A stretch of 18,580 bases of DNA, from NCBI GenBank assembly GCA_049964535.1, contig JBMFXG010000030.1, forward strand, positions 1 to 18,580, in the 5' to 3' direction. Position 1 is the stretch's first letter. The number at the start of each line of letters is the position of its first letter. The notes under the pieces are model-generated. The model saw nothing but the letters and a program-made list of their open reading frames with translations. It was not told the origin of the DNA and did not search any database. Shown here in pieces: positions 7,453 to 14,224 of the stretch. The position numbers and the translations under genes were made by a program. This stretch comes from JAJYZP01 sp049964535. Lineage in GTDB: Bacteria; Actinomycetota; Acidimicrobiia; Acidimicrobiales; Acidimicrobiaceae.

Positions 7453-7587
7453 TTACGCAGAGAGACGCTTACGACCTTTGAGCCGACGAGCTTTCAAGAT
7501 TGCACGACCAGCTCGCGTGGACATCCTTGAACGGAAACCATGCTTTCGCGCACGCCGACGATTATTCGGTTGATATGTCCTCTTCAT
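7453..7587 (-). CDS. rpmH: 50S ribosomal protein L34
   Basis: A 44-residue, very basic protein read on the complement of 7587-7453. It begins MKRTYQPNNRRRARKHGF and continues RSRMSTRAGRAILKARR, then ends LKGRKRLSA; this is a full canonical bacterial L34. The start ATG 7587 has GAGGG six nt upstream. It is the first gene of the leftward block, followed 12 nt later by rnpA, and lies next to dnaA as in most bacteria. Its promoter must lie in the gap to dnaA. Confidence 0.97.
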   Translation of the reverse strand: MKRTYQPNNRRRARKHGFRSRMSTRAGRAILKARRLKGRKRLSA

Positions 7588-7962
7588 TTAAAACCCTCAC
7601 TCAAGTACTTACCATCGGTCTACCCGGCGGTACAAAACTACTAACTCTAATCCTCCCACGACCAAAGAGCGTCATCTCTTCTCACTCAGTCCCAAACGGC
7701 GTGTGCTATCGGCAGAAAGTAAAGATCACAACGAGCGTTAGTGTTATGTCTATCCTCGAGAGATTCAAGTCTCGCTTGAGCAAAATATAGCCCTCAACCT
7801 GGGGTTTCTTACATGGTAGAACGAGAATTTCTTGCCAAAGATCATGAAAGTCGACGAGAAATCCGCTAGCTTCTACTATCCACAGGGCTGAACGAACGAC
7901 TGGTTGGCTTCATCTACCAAAGTCCGTCAGTGAGAAGAACGATGAAAGACTGAGGCAACGCT
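7588..7962. other. rpmH-dnaA divergent intergenic region
   Basis: 375 nt between two divergent genes, expected to carry the promoters of the rpmH block (minus) and dnaA (plus). Short frames inside have no family features or convincing ribosome binding sites. A dnaA promoter candidate with a DnaA-box-like sequence is listed separately. Overlapping small inverted repeats at about 7757-7780 (CGAGA/TCTCG and TCAAG/CTTGA) could form alternative hairpins. Only one DnaA-box-like 9-mer was found, so I regard the dnaA-dnaN gap as the better origin candidate. Confidence 0.55.
7851..7884 (+). promoter_or_regulatory. Candidate dnaA promoter overlapping a DnaA-box-like site
   Basis: TCGACG (7851-7856) and TACTAT (7874-7879) each match four of six positions of the sigma-70-type -35 and -10 boxes, with a 17-nt spacer. 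CTATCCACA at 7876-7884 is one mismatch from the DnaA box TTATCCACA and overlaps the -10. DnaA repressing its own promoter through such a box is known in many bacteria. The promoter call is tentative. Confidence 0.35.
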
Positions 7963-9399
7963 ATGAACAAGGCAAAGGATGCTTGGGAGACCATTGTCGG
8001 TTCTCTCCGTTCATCCCTTGGAGAAGCGGCTTGGAGCTCAAACTTCCTCTCAGTTGAAGCTGTCTTCCCACGTGACGACGAAATCATCCTCAAGACACCA
8101 TCAGCGGTTGCACGTGAGAGGATTCAGTTCCGCTACCTTCATACGATCCAAGAACTTCTCGCAGAACAAGTTGGAGGACCGATCTCGGTAAGTCTGGAGA
8201 TTGCATCCCCACAAGAGTCGCCAGCTGCTCTCATTTCACGTCAGAAAGGCGGTAAGGCGCAAGCGCTGAAGGCTCGGTCGCCACTCTTCGAAGACTCCTC
8301 GCCATCGAAGGTCCACCAAGTCAACCGTAGCTCGCAGTTTGACACCAAATACCGCTTCGAATCCTTCGTCATAGGATCATCAAACCGATTTGCTCACGCA
8401 GCGGCACTCTCAGTAGCAGAGTCCCCATCGGGATCGTACAATCCTCTTTTCATTCACGGAGCGGCCGGGCTCGGTAAGACTCATCTCCTCAATGCAATTG
8501 GGAGCTACATTCGAGATCAGTATCCCCATCTCTACGCCAAGTACGTTTCGACCGAGGTCTTTCTCAACGAGTTCGTGGAGGCCATCCGGAAGAACCGCAT
8601 GTCCGAGTTCAAGACACGCTATCGAGAGTGCGATGTTCTACTCATCGACGACATCCAGTTTTTAGAGAACAAAGAGGCATTTCAAGAGGAGTTTTTCCAT
8701 ACCTTCAACTCGCTCTATGGTGCGAATCGTCAAATTGTCATCACCTCAGACCGTCCGCCGAGAGCTATGTCAACACTCGAGGACAGACTACGCAGTCGCT
8801 TTGTTATGGGCCTCATCACAGATATACAGCCGCCGGACATCGAGACCAGGATGGCGATCGTACAACGCAAGGCAGACGATTACCATATCTTTCTCCCGCC
8901 AGAGGTTGTGACGTATATCTCGGAGTCCATCAGAAACAACATTCGGGAGCTCGAAGGTGCTCTCACGAGACTCGCTGCATACTCACGCCTTACACAACAT
9001 GAGATAGAACTGGAATCGACTCAACAGGTCTTGGCCGATCTCCTCTCAGATCCTGCCCACGAACGTGGAATTCGACCAAGAGAGATTATTGACGTCACAG
9101 CAGCGTTCTACTCGATCGAACTCTCCGAAATCTTAGGCGAGTCCCGAAGACGTCCACTCGCACACGCACGACAGATTGCGATGTATCTTGTCAGAGAGAT
9201 GACCGACCTCTCCTATCCCGCTATCGGTAAAGAGTTTGGGGGTCGAGACCATACGACAGTTATGCACGCCGTAGAGAAGATCTCTCTCCTGCTCCAAGAC
9301 TCACCCGAACTCTATCGGGATCTACAAGAGCTCACACAGCGTCTTCGAGGACCTCGCCGTCAAAGTGGCCTGACAGTGCATAACCCAGTGGACAACTAG
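7963..9399 (+). CDS. dnaA: Chromosomal replication initiator protein DnaA
   Basis: AAA+ initiator that binds DnaA boxes, melts oriC and helps bring in the replicative helicase. It has 478 residues. Domain I (about 1-85) is followed by a short variable linker (about 86-125). The AAA+ domain has Walker A GAAGLGKT (166-173) and Walker B LLIDDIQF (Asp229, Asp230). Domain IV has the DNA-binding signature GGRDHTTVMHA from residue 426. ATG 7963 has GAGG at 7952-7955, 7 nt upstream. The gene points toward oriC, unlike the leftward rpmH block beside it. Its last codons (VHNPVDN) overlap DnaA-box-like 9-mers that belong to the origin array. Confidence 0.98.
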   Translation: MNKAKDAWETIVGSLRSSLGEAAWSSNFLSVEAVFPRDDEIILKTPSAVARERIQFRYLHTIQELLAEQVGGPISVSLEIASPQESPAALISRQKGGKAQALKARSPLFEDSSPSKVHQVNRSSQFDTKYRFESFVIGSSNRFAHAAALSVAESPSGSYNPLFIHGAAGLGKTHLLNAIGSYIRDQYPHLYAKYVSTEVFLNEFVEAIRKNRMSEFKTRYRECDVLLIDDIQFLENKEAFQEEFFHTFNSLYGANRQIVITSDRPPRAMSTLEDRLRSRFVMGLITDIQPPDIETRMAIVQRKADDYHIFLPPEVVTYISESIRNNIRELEGALTRLAAYSRLTQHEIELESTQQVLADLLSDPAHERGIRPREIIDVTAAFYSIELSEILGESRRRPLAHARQIAMYLVREMTDLSYPAIGKEFGGRDHTTVMHAVEKISLLLQDSPELYRDLQELTQRLRGPRRQSGLTVHNPVDN

Positions 9400-9602
9400 G
9401 AGAAACACTGTGTATAACGCGCTCGATATCCACAAGATCCCCTCACAAGTGACCGGGGTCAACGAGGAGTGGGGATATCGTACGAACTACACACAACCAT
9501 TGTGGAGACGAGTTACCACGCCCTAGCTGCCGAATGAGAGATTTATCCACAGTCCACAGACCCTATTACTACTACCGCTAGATACTTAAGAAAGGACGCC
9601 GA
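9375..9602. other. oriC: Probable chromosomal replication origin oriC (dnaA-dnaN gap)
   Basis: The 203-nt gap between dnaA and dnaN, plus the last 25 nt of dnaA, holds most of the DnaA-box-like sequences near dnaA. Exact boxes are TTATACACA on the minus strand (9409-9417) and TTATCCACA on the plus strand (9543-9551). One-mismatch sites are ATATCCACA (9426-9434), TTATGCACT on minus (9375-9383), and TTGTCCACT on minus (9387-9395), compared with TTGTCCACA. CGATATCC (9424-9431) and GGATATCG (9473-9480) form a perfect inverted repeat with a 41-nt spacer. An A+T-leaning stretch at about 9560-9592 may be the unwinding element. A base-skew change in this area also supports an origin. Confidence 0.75.
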
Positions 9603-10712
9603 ATGAGGTTCTTATGTGAACGGGACGAACTCTACGAAGCCGTGAGCGCAGCAGGGAGAGCACTACTGGGTCGCGTCACCTCTGGGGTGAAGCTCTCGTT
9701 GGTATCGGACTCACTCCACGTGGCGGGCCGTGGCCCTGACCTCATGATCGAGGTGGATATAAGAGTCAACGGTATTGAAGATGGTATCACTGTGATACCA
9801 GCGACCCTCTTCGCTGATCTCGTGAGATCGATGCCGGAAGGAGTCGTCGAGTGCAGCGCAGATGATAACACAGCGATACTCAAAGCAGCTCGAACTGAAC
9901 TGTCCGTACAAACTTACCCTGATCTCGATCCTCCTTTCATCAAGGGAGAATCGGTCGATCAAGTCGTCGTTCCTTGTGACTCCCTCAGGGAGGGTCTACA
10001 ACAGGTGGTCCGAGCCTCCTCGAAGGATGACACGAGAGATGTCATGTATACCGGGATACTTTTCTCGTCGACCGATTCTGGCCTCCGGCTCGTGGCAACT
10101 GATGGGATCCGTCTTGCGTTGAGAGATATGGTTGGCATGAGCGTCCTCAATGCGGCAGTGGGTGAAGAAGTTATAGTTCCCGCGAGATCACTCGTCGAAT
10201 TTGATCGGATTATCCAAAGTGCGCGAGGTCGGGTAGAGGATCTATCAGTGAGCATTAGTTCTCGGGAGGCAGTTTTCTCGTTCGACCAAACTGTTCTGAC
10301 GACTCGACTGATCGATGGAAAGTTTCGAGATTATAAACAACTGCTTCAACCCAGTTATCCGAGGGTTCTCCTTGTAGACAAACAAGCCATTGTTGAAGCT
10401 TTGCGACGTCTACGCCGGCTAGCAAAAGAAGCGCGCGAGATGACTCATCTGCGGTGCGATATCAACTCTCTCTCAATGGATCTCTCGGTGAGGATACCGC
10501 AAGTAGGTCAAGCTAAGGAGAGTATTGATGCAACTTTCTCTGGAGATGATTTTGGAGTTGCATTCGATCCGGAGCTTCTCTTGGATGGAATTAATGCGGT
10601 GACGTCTGATATAGTTCGGATTGAATTCACTGAAAATAATCGACCTGCGTGCATCTCAAATGCAGACAATCGAGATTTTCAGTACATCGTAATGCCGATC
10701 AAACTCAAATAA
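9603..10712 (+). CDS. dnaN: DNA polymerase III beta subunit (sliding clamp)
   Basis: The ring-shaped clamp that tethers DNA polymerase III and other repair and replication proteins to DNA. It has 369 residues, close to the family norm, and should form three similar clamp domains. Recognisable segments include FKGESVD-like sequence near residue 115 (FIKGESVDQVVVP), RLVATDGIRLALRD in the middle domain and the C-terminal YIVMPIKLK, equivalent to the conserved MPMRL end that helps form the peptide-binding pocket. The start ATG 9603 is supported by AAAGGA at 9591-9596, 6 nt upstream. recF follows after 7 nt. Confidence 0.97.
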   Translation: MRFLCERDELYEAVSAAGRALLGRVTSGVKLSLVSDSLHVAGRGPDLMIEVDIRVNGIEDGITVIPATLFADLVRSMPEGVVECSADDNTAILKAARTELSVQTYPDLDPPFIKGESVDQVVVPCDSLREGLQQVVRASSKDDTRDVMYTGILFSSTDSGLRLVATDGIRLALRDMVGMSVLNAAVGEEVIVPARSLVEFDRIIQSARGRVEDLSVSISSREAVFSFDQTVLTTRLIDGKFRDYKQLLQPSYPRVLLVDKQAIVEALRRLRRLAKEAREMTHLRCDINSLSMDLSVRIPQVGQAKESIDATFSGDDFGVAFDPELLLDGINAVTSDIVRIEFTENNRPACISNADNRDFQYIVMPIKLK

Positions 10713-10719
10713 CTATTCG

Positions 10720-11799
10720 ATGTACGTCGAGAAGTTATCGTTAGTCGACTTCCGAAACTGGAGTGAGTTAAATATTGGATTCCAAAGCGACAAATTAACC
10801 TTTATTCTCGGCGATAATGCTCAAGGTAAGACGAATATCCTCGAGGGAATTTATTTTGGGGCTCGGCACAAATCTTTCCGAAGTAGTGAGAGACTTCCTC
10901 TTATACGAGAGGGTGCGGAGCAGAGCATTATCAGGATCGAAGTGTTGAGTCGAGATCGTCGTCGGATGATAGCTTCCCAGATCAATCGGTATGGTCGTGA
11001 TCGAGTACTTATCAACGGTAAGCAAACGGTGCGTTTCGACGGATTGCTGTACGACTTTCCGATAGTTGTTTTTCAACCAGACGATCTCTCGATTATCAAA
11101 GACTCTCCATCATATCGGAGGTCTTACATCGACGAGGCAGTAGAGTCCGTCGATGTACAGTATGGTCAACTCTCTTCTCAGTATGATAGGTTGCTGCGGC
11201 AAAGAAATAACCTTTTGAGGAGCATTGGAAATCGACCCGCTCCGTCTGAGATTTTAACGCTTGATGTCTGGGATGAACAACTTTCGGATGCTGCTGAAAA
11301 GATAACCTTGCGAAGGAAAGAAGGACTTGAAGAGCTATCAGATTTCATTTTGAGCTCCTATCGCCGAATATCGGGAGACAACAAGAGAATCGAGCTTCAG
11401 TACGCTCAGTCGTGGAGCGATTCAGTATTGAGTTCTCTTAGGAAAACTCGTGAGAATGATCTACGAAAACAGTCCACTGGAATTGGTCCGCATCGAGATG
11501 ACATCGTTATTAACCTAGATGGGTTCAATTCTCGAAACAGTGTCTCCCAAGGCGAGCAGAGAACGCTGGCTGTTGTCCTAAAGCTAGCAAGCGCAACGAT
11601 GATCGAGAAAGTAACAGGGGAGACCCCTGTAGTTTTGCTCGATGATATTGTGTCTGAATTTGATTCGAAGAGAGTAACTCGCCTTTTTGAATCTCTTCCT
11701 AGTGGTCAAATATTCGTCTCCGGTACCTTTATTCCAGAGGGATTAAGCGGTTCGGTGGTCGTGGAGATTGAGAGAGGAACCCTACATGGCGCGTCGTAG
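10720..11799 (+). CDS. recF: DNA replication and repair protein RecF
   Basis: SMC-like ATPase that works with RecO and RecR to load RecA at single-strand gaps. It has 359 residues. Walker A GDNAQGKTN is at residues 31-39, the ABC-type signature is SQGEQRTLAVVLKLA, and Walker B is VVLLDDIVSEFD, all intact. The N-terminal MYVEKLSLVDFRNW is typical for the family. The start is 7 nt after dnaN, with no clear Shine-Dalgarno sequence (only A/T-rich sequence precedes it), so expression probably depends on coupling to dnaN. It is visibly more A+T-rich than dnaA. It overlaps the next gene by 14 nt. Confidence 0.96.
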   Translation: MYVEKLSLVDFRNWSELNIGFQSDKLTFILGDNAQGKTNILEGIYFGARHKSFRSSERLPLIREGAEQSIIRIEVLSRDRRRMIASQINRYGRDRVLINGKQTVRFDGLLYDFPIVVFQPDDLSIIKDSPSYRRSYIDEAVESVDVQYGQLSSQYDRLLRQRNNLLRSIGNRPAPSEILTLDVWDEQLSDAAEKITLRRKEGLEELSDFILSSYRRISGDNKRIELQYAQSWSDSVLSSLRKTRENDLRKQSTGIGPHRDDIVINLDGFNSRNSVSQGEQRTLAVVLKLASATMIEKVTGETPVVLLDDIVSEFDSKRVTRLFESLPSGQIFVSGTFIPEGLSGSVVVEIERGTLHGAS

Positions 11800-12079
11800 T
11801 GCTTCGATGGGGCCGATACTTCTACGGGACGCATTGGAGATCTTACGTGGTCAGCTTGACGTAGCAAGCGAAGAAGATATTGAGCGAATTCGAGCGATTG
11901 TCGGCTCGGTTGTTGGTGTACGACTCGCCTCGGAGATTACCGTTGGAAGGATCTCAGATCAGACGATCGCTTTGTTGGGGCATGGTAGCCATGGATCGGC
12001 GGCACTGCGGACCAAGATTGGGAGGATCCGTCGCTCGCTCACCGAGCAGGGTTACGTCCAGCGTTTAGAGATTGAGTGA
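11786..12079 (+). CDS. DUF721 family protein, DciA-like (putative helicase-associated factor)
   Basis: A 97-residue protein in the recF-gyrB slot occupied by DUF721/DciA genes in Actinobacteria, for example M. tuberculosis Rv0004. DciA proteins interact with the replicative helicase DnaB and help load it in bacteria lacking DnaC or DnaI. The central segment IVGSVVGVRLASEITVGRIS fits the DUF721 pattern, followed by ALRTKIGRIRRSL and a final YVQRLEIE strand. The family's usual SxxWAxxL patch is replaced by HGSHGSAALR, and the protein is short, so assignment rests partly on position. ATG 11786 has GAGAGGA about 7 nt upstream; TTG 11768 is a weaker alternative. It overlaps the end of recF by 14 nt. 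Confidence 0.72.
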   Translation: MARRSASMGPILLRDALEILRGQLDVASEEDIERIRAIVGSVVGVRLASEITVGRISDQTIALLGHGSHGSAALRTKIGRIRRSLTEQGYVQRLEIE

Positions 12080-12226
12080 CTGCACGTAGTGAGTTGTGCG
12101 TTTTTCTCCCTGTCGTCGTGGTGTCCTATCATTTTCGCCTATCTGCCCTGCTAGGATGACATGGGCATAATTTCCCGTGATATCCATGGTTCGTCCATGT
12201 CGTGATTTCGTCCGAAAATTGAAGGG

Positions 12227-14179
12227 ATGCGCAACTTGCTTGAGCCGAAGGAACCGCCTCGAGAGTACGGTGCTGAAAGCATCAGGATTCTCGAAGGGCT
12301 TGATCCAGTTCGACTGAGACCAGGTATGTACATTGGCTCGACTGGAGCGAGTGGTTTACACCATCTCATCTGGGAGATCGTTGATAATTCGGTTGATGAA
12401 GCCATGGCAGGGGAGTGCGACCACATCCAGGTGACGATTCTTCCAGACGGTGGTTGCAGGGTCATTGACAATGGACGAGGGATTCCAACGGATCCACATC
12501 CAAGCGACCCATCCAAGAGTGCAGCTGAGATTGCCTTGACAAAACTTCACGCCGGTGGAAAGTTTGGTGGCGGAGGTTACCAAGTCTCTGGCGGTCTGCA
12601 TGGAGTTGGAGTATCGGTCGTTAATGCACTTTCGGTCCGTTTAGAGCTCGAGATTGATCGTGGAGGACGACACTACGCCATGGAGTTCCGAGATGGAGGA
12701 TCTCCAGTGGGGCCGCTTGTTGATTTAGGTCCTTCGAAGAGAGGTCGACGCGGAACAACCGTGACCTTCTGGCCCGACGCGTCTATCTTTGAAGAGATTG
12801 ACTTCCAGGCTCAACGGATCGTGGAACGACTCGAGATTATGGCATTTTTGAATCGTTCGCTTTTGATTGATTTCGAAGATCAGCGATCTGGACGTGAACA
12901 GAAGAAAAGCTTCCGTTATGACGGTGGAATCATTGATTTTGTGCGGGCGTTGAACGCTCCAAAGGATGCGCTCTTTAAAAAGATAGGGTACTTCGAGGCG
13001 AAGGATATATCTGAAGATTCTTCTCAAGAAGTAGAGGTAGCGTTCCAGTGGAATACAGGTTACTACGAGGGTCTTCACTCCTTTGCGAATGGGATATCGA
13101 CCGATGAAGGGGGAACCCATACAGAAGGCTTCAAAAAATCTCTAACTCTGGTCATTAATCGTTACGCAAGAGCGAAGGGATTATTGAAAGAGAAGGATGA
13201 AAACCTGAAAGGTGAGGATATCCAGGAAGGTTTAACTGCAATTGTTTCGGTTCGTTTAACGAATCCTCAATTTGAGGGTCAGACGAAGACCAAGCTGGGT
13301 AATCCTTCTATTCGTTCACTTGTTGAGAAGGTTACGAATGAGAAATTAGCCGAGTGGTTGGAAGAGAACCCGAAAGAAGGTTCGGCAATCGTTCAGAAGG
13401 CTCTTCAAGCAGCGCGAGCCCGGGTCGCTGCACGTCAAGCTCGAGAGCTAACCAGAAGGAAATCGGCTCTTGGGGGTGCAGGTCTTCCCGGCAAGCTCAT
13501 TGACTGTACATCGAGACGTCCGGAAGAGTCAGAACTCTTCATCGTCGAGGGTAACTCTGCGAGTGGTTCAGCGAGAGATGGAAGGGACCCTAGAACACAA
13601 GCCATTCTCCCAATCAGAGGAAAAATTCTTAACGTGGAGCGAGCGAGGCTCGATAAAATGCTCGCCAATGTTGAGATACAATCACTTATTACCGCAATTG
13701 GTGGAAACGTTGGTGATGAGTTTGATGTCACGAAAATTCGATACCACAAGATCATAATTCTGGCAGATGCAGATGTCGATGGTTCTCATATTCGCACGCT
13801 TTTACTTACTTTCTTCTTCCGGCAAATGAAGGCTCTTGTCGAAGGTGGCCATGTTTACGCCGCTCAGCCACCGCTCTACTCGACTGTTGTTGGTAAGGAT
13901 AAAATCTATCTCAAAGATGAGGCCGCGAAGAGATTGTTCTTGGAGTCAAATCTGAATCACAAAAATGAGTTCCAACGACTAAAGGGACTCGGTGAGATGG
14001 ACTGGGATGAGTTGAAGAACACAACAATGGATAGACAGCTTCGAACCTTATTGCAGGTGAATGTGGAGCAAGCGGCCCTGGCTGACGAGGTGTGTTCGAT
14101 ATTAATGGGTGATGACGTAGAGATTCGACGTAACTTCATCCAGACTCATGCGAAAGACGTTCGGTTCTTAGATGTCTAG
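12227..14179 (+). CDS. gyrB: DNA gyrase subunit B
   Basis: ATPase subunit of DNA gyrase, which introduces negative supercoils with GyrA. It has 650 residues, the short form lacking the insertion of E. coli GyrB. The GHKL ATPase motifs are EIVDNSVDEA (Glu50, Asn54), VIDNGRGIP (Asp81) and GGLHGVG (122-128). The TOPRIM domain has EGNSASGSA and DADVDGSHIRT. The first differs from the usual EGDSAGGSA at Asn443 and Ser446; the metal-binding Glu and the DADVD aspartates are intact. The start is ambiguous: GAAGGG directly abuts ATG 12227, too close for a normal Shine-Dalgarno, while TTG 12236 is 9 nt away; a stop upstream excludes other canonical starts. The preceding 147-nt gap holds a CATAAT -10-like sequence at 12166-12171 without a good -35. 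Confidence 0.97.
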   Translation: MRNLLEPKEPPREYGAESIRILEGLDPVRLRPGMYIGSTGASGLHHLIWEIVDNSVDEAMAGECDHIQVTILPDGGCRVIDNGRGIPTDPHPSDPSKSAAEIALTKLHAGGKFGGGGYQVSGGLHGVGVSVVNALSVRLELEIDRGGRHYAMEFRDGGSPVGPLVDLGPSKRGRRGTTVTFWPDASIFEEIDFQAQRIVERLEIMAFLNRSLLIDFEDQRSGREQKKSFRYDGGIIDFVRALNAPKDALFKKIGYFEAKDISEDSSQEVEVAFQWNTGYYEGLHSFANGISTDEGGTHTEGFKKSLTLVINRYARAKGLLKEKDENLKGEDIQEGLTAIVSVRLTNPQFEGQTKTKLGNPSIRSLVEKVTNEKLAEWLEENPKEGSAIVQKALQAARARVAARQARELTRRKSALGGAGLPGKLIDCTSRRPEESELFIVEGNSASGSARDGRDPRTQAILPIRGKILNVERARLDKMLANVEIQSLITAIGGNVGDEFDVTKIRYHKIIILADADVDGSHIRTLLLTFFFRQMKALVEGGHVYAAQPPLYSTVVGKDKIYLKDEAAKRLFLESNLNHKNEFQRLKGLGEMDWDELKNTTMDRQLRTLLQVNVEQAALADEVCSILMGDDVEIRRNFIQTHAKDVRFLDV

Positions 14180-14224
14180 TCGTCATGCTCAACGAAGTGT
14201 GTTATAGAGAAAGAGATGATGTAG

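Noticed and set aside
7500..7790. Plus-strand 96-codon frame across rpmH and its upstream region
   Set aside because: It is antisense to rpmH at one end, lacks a ribosome binding site, and resembles no family.
8108..8126. CACGTG-centred sequence in early dnaA resembling parS
   Set aside because: About 11 of 16 matches, and coding sequence explains it.
12166..12171. CATAAT as a gyrB promoter -10
   Set aside because: No reasonable -35 at 16-18 nt; not strong enough to list as a promoter.
13435..13755. Minus-strand 106-codon frame inside gyrB
   Set aside because: Antisense shadow of the conserved TOPRIM region; Ser/Leu-rich with no motif.
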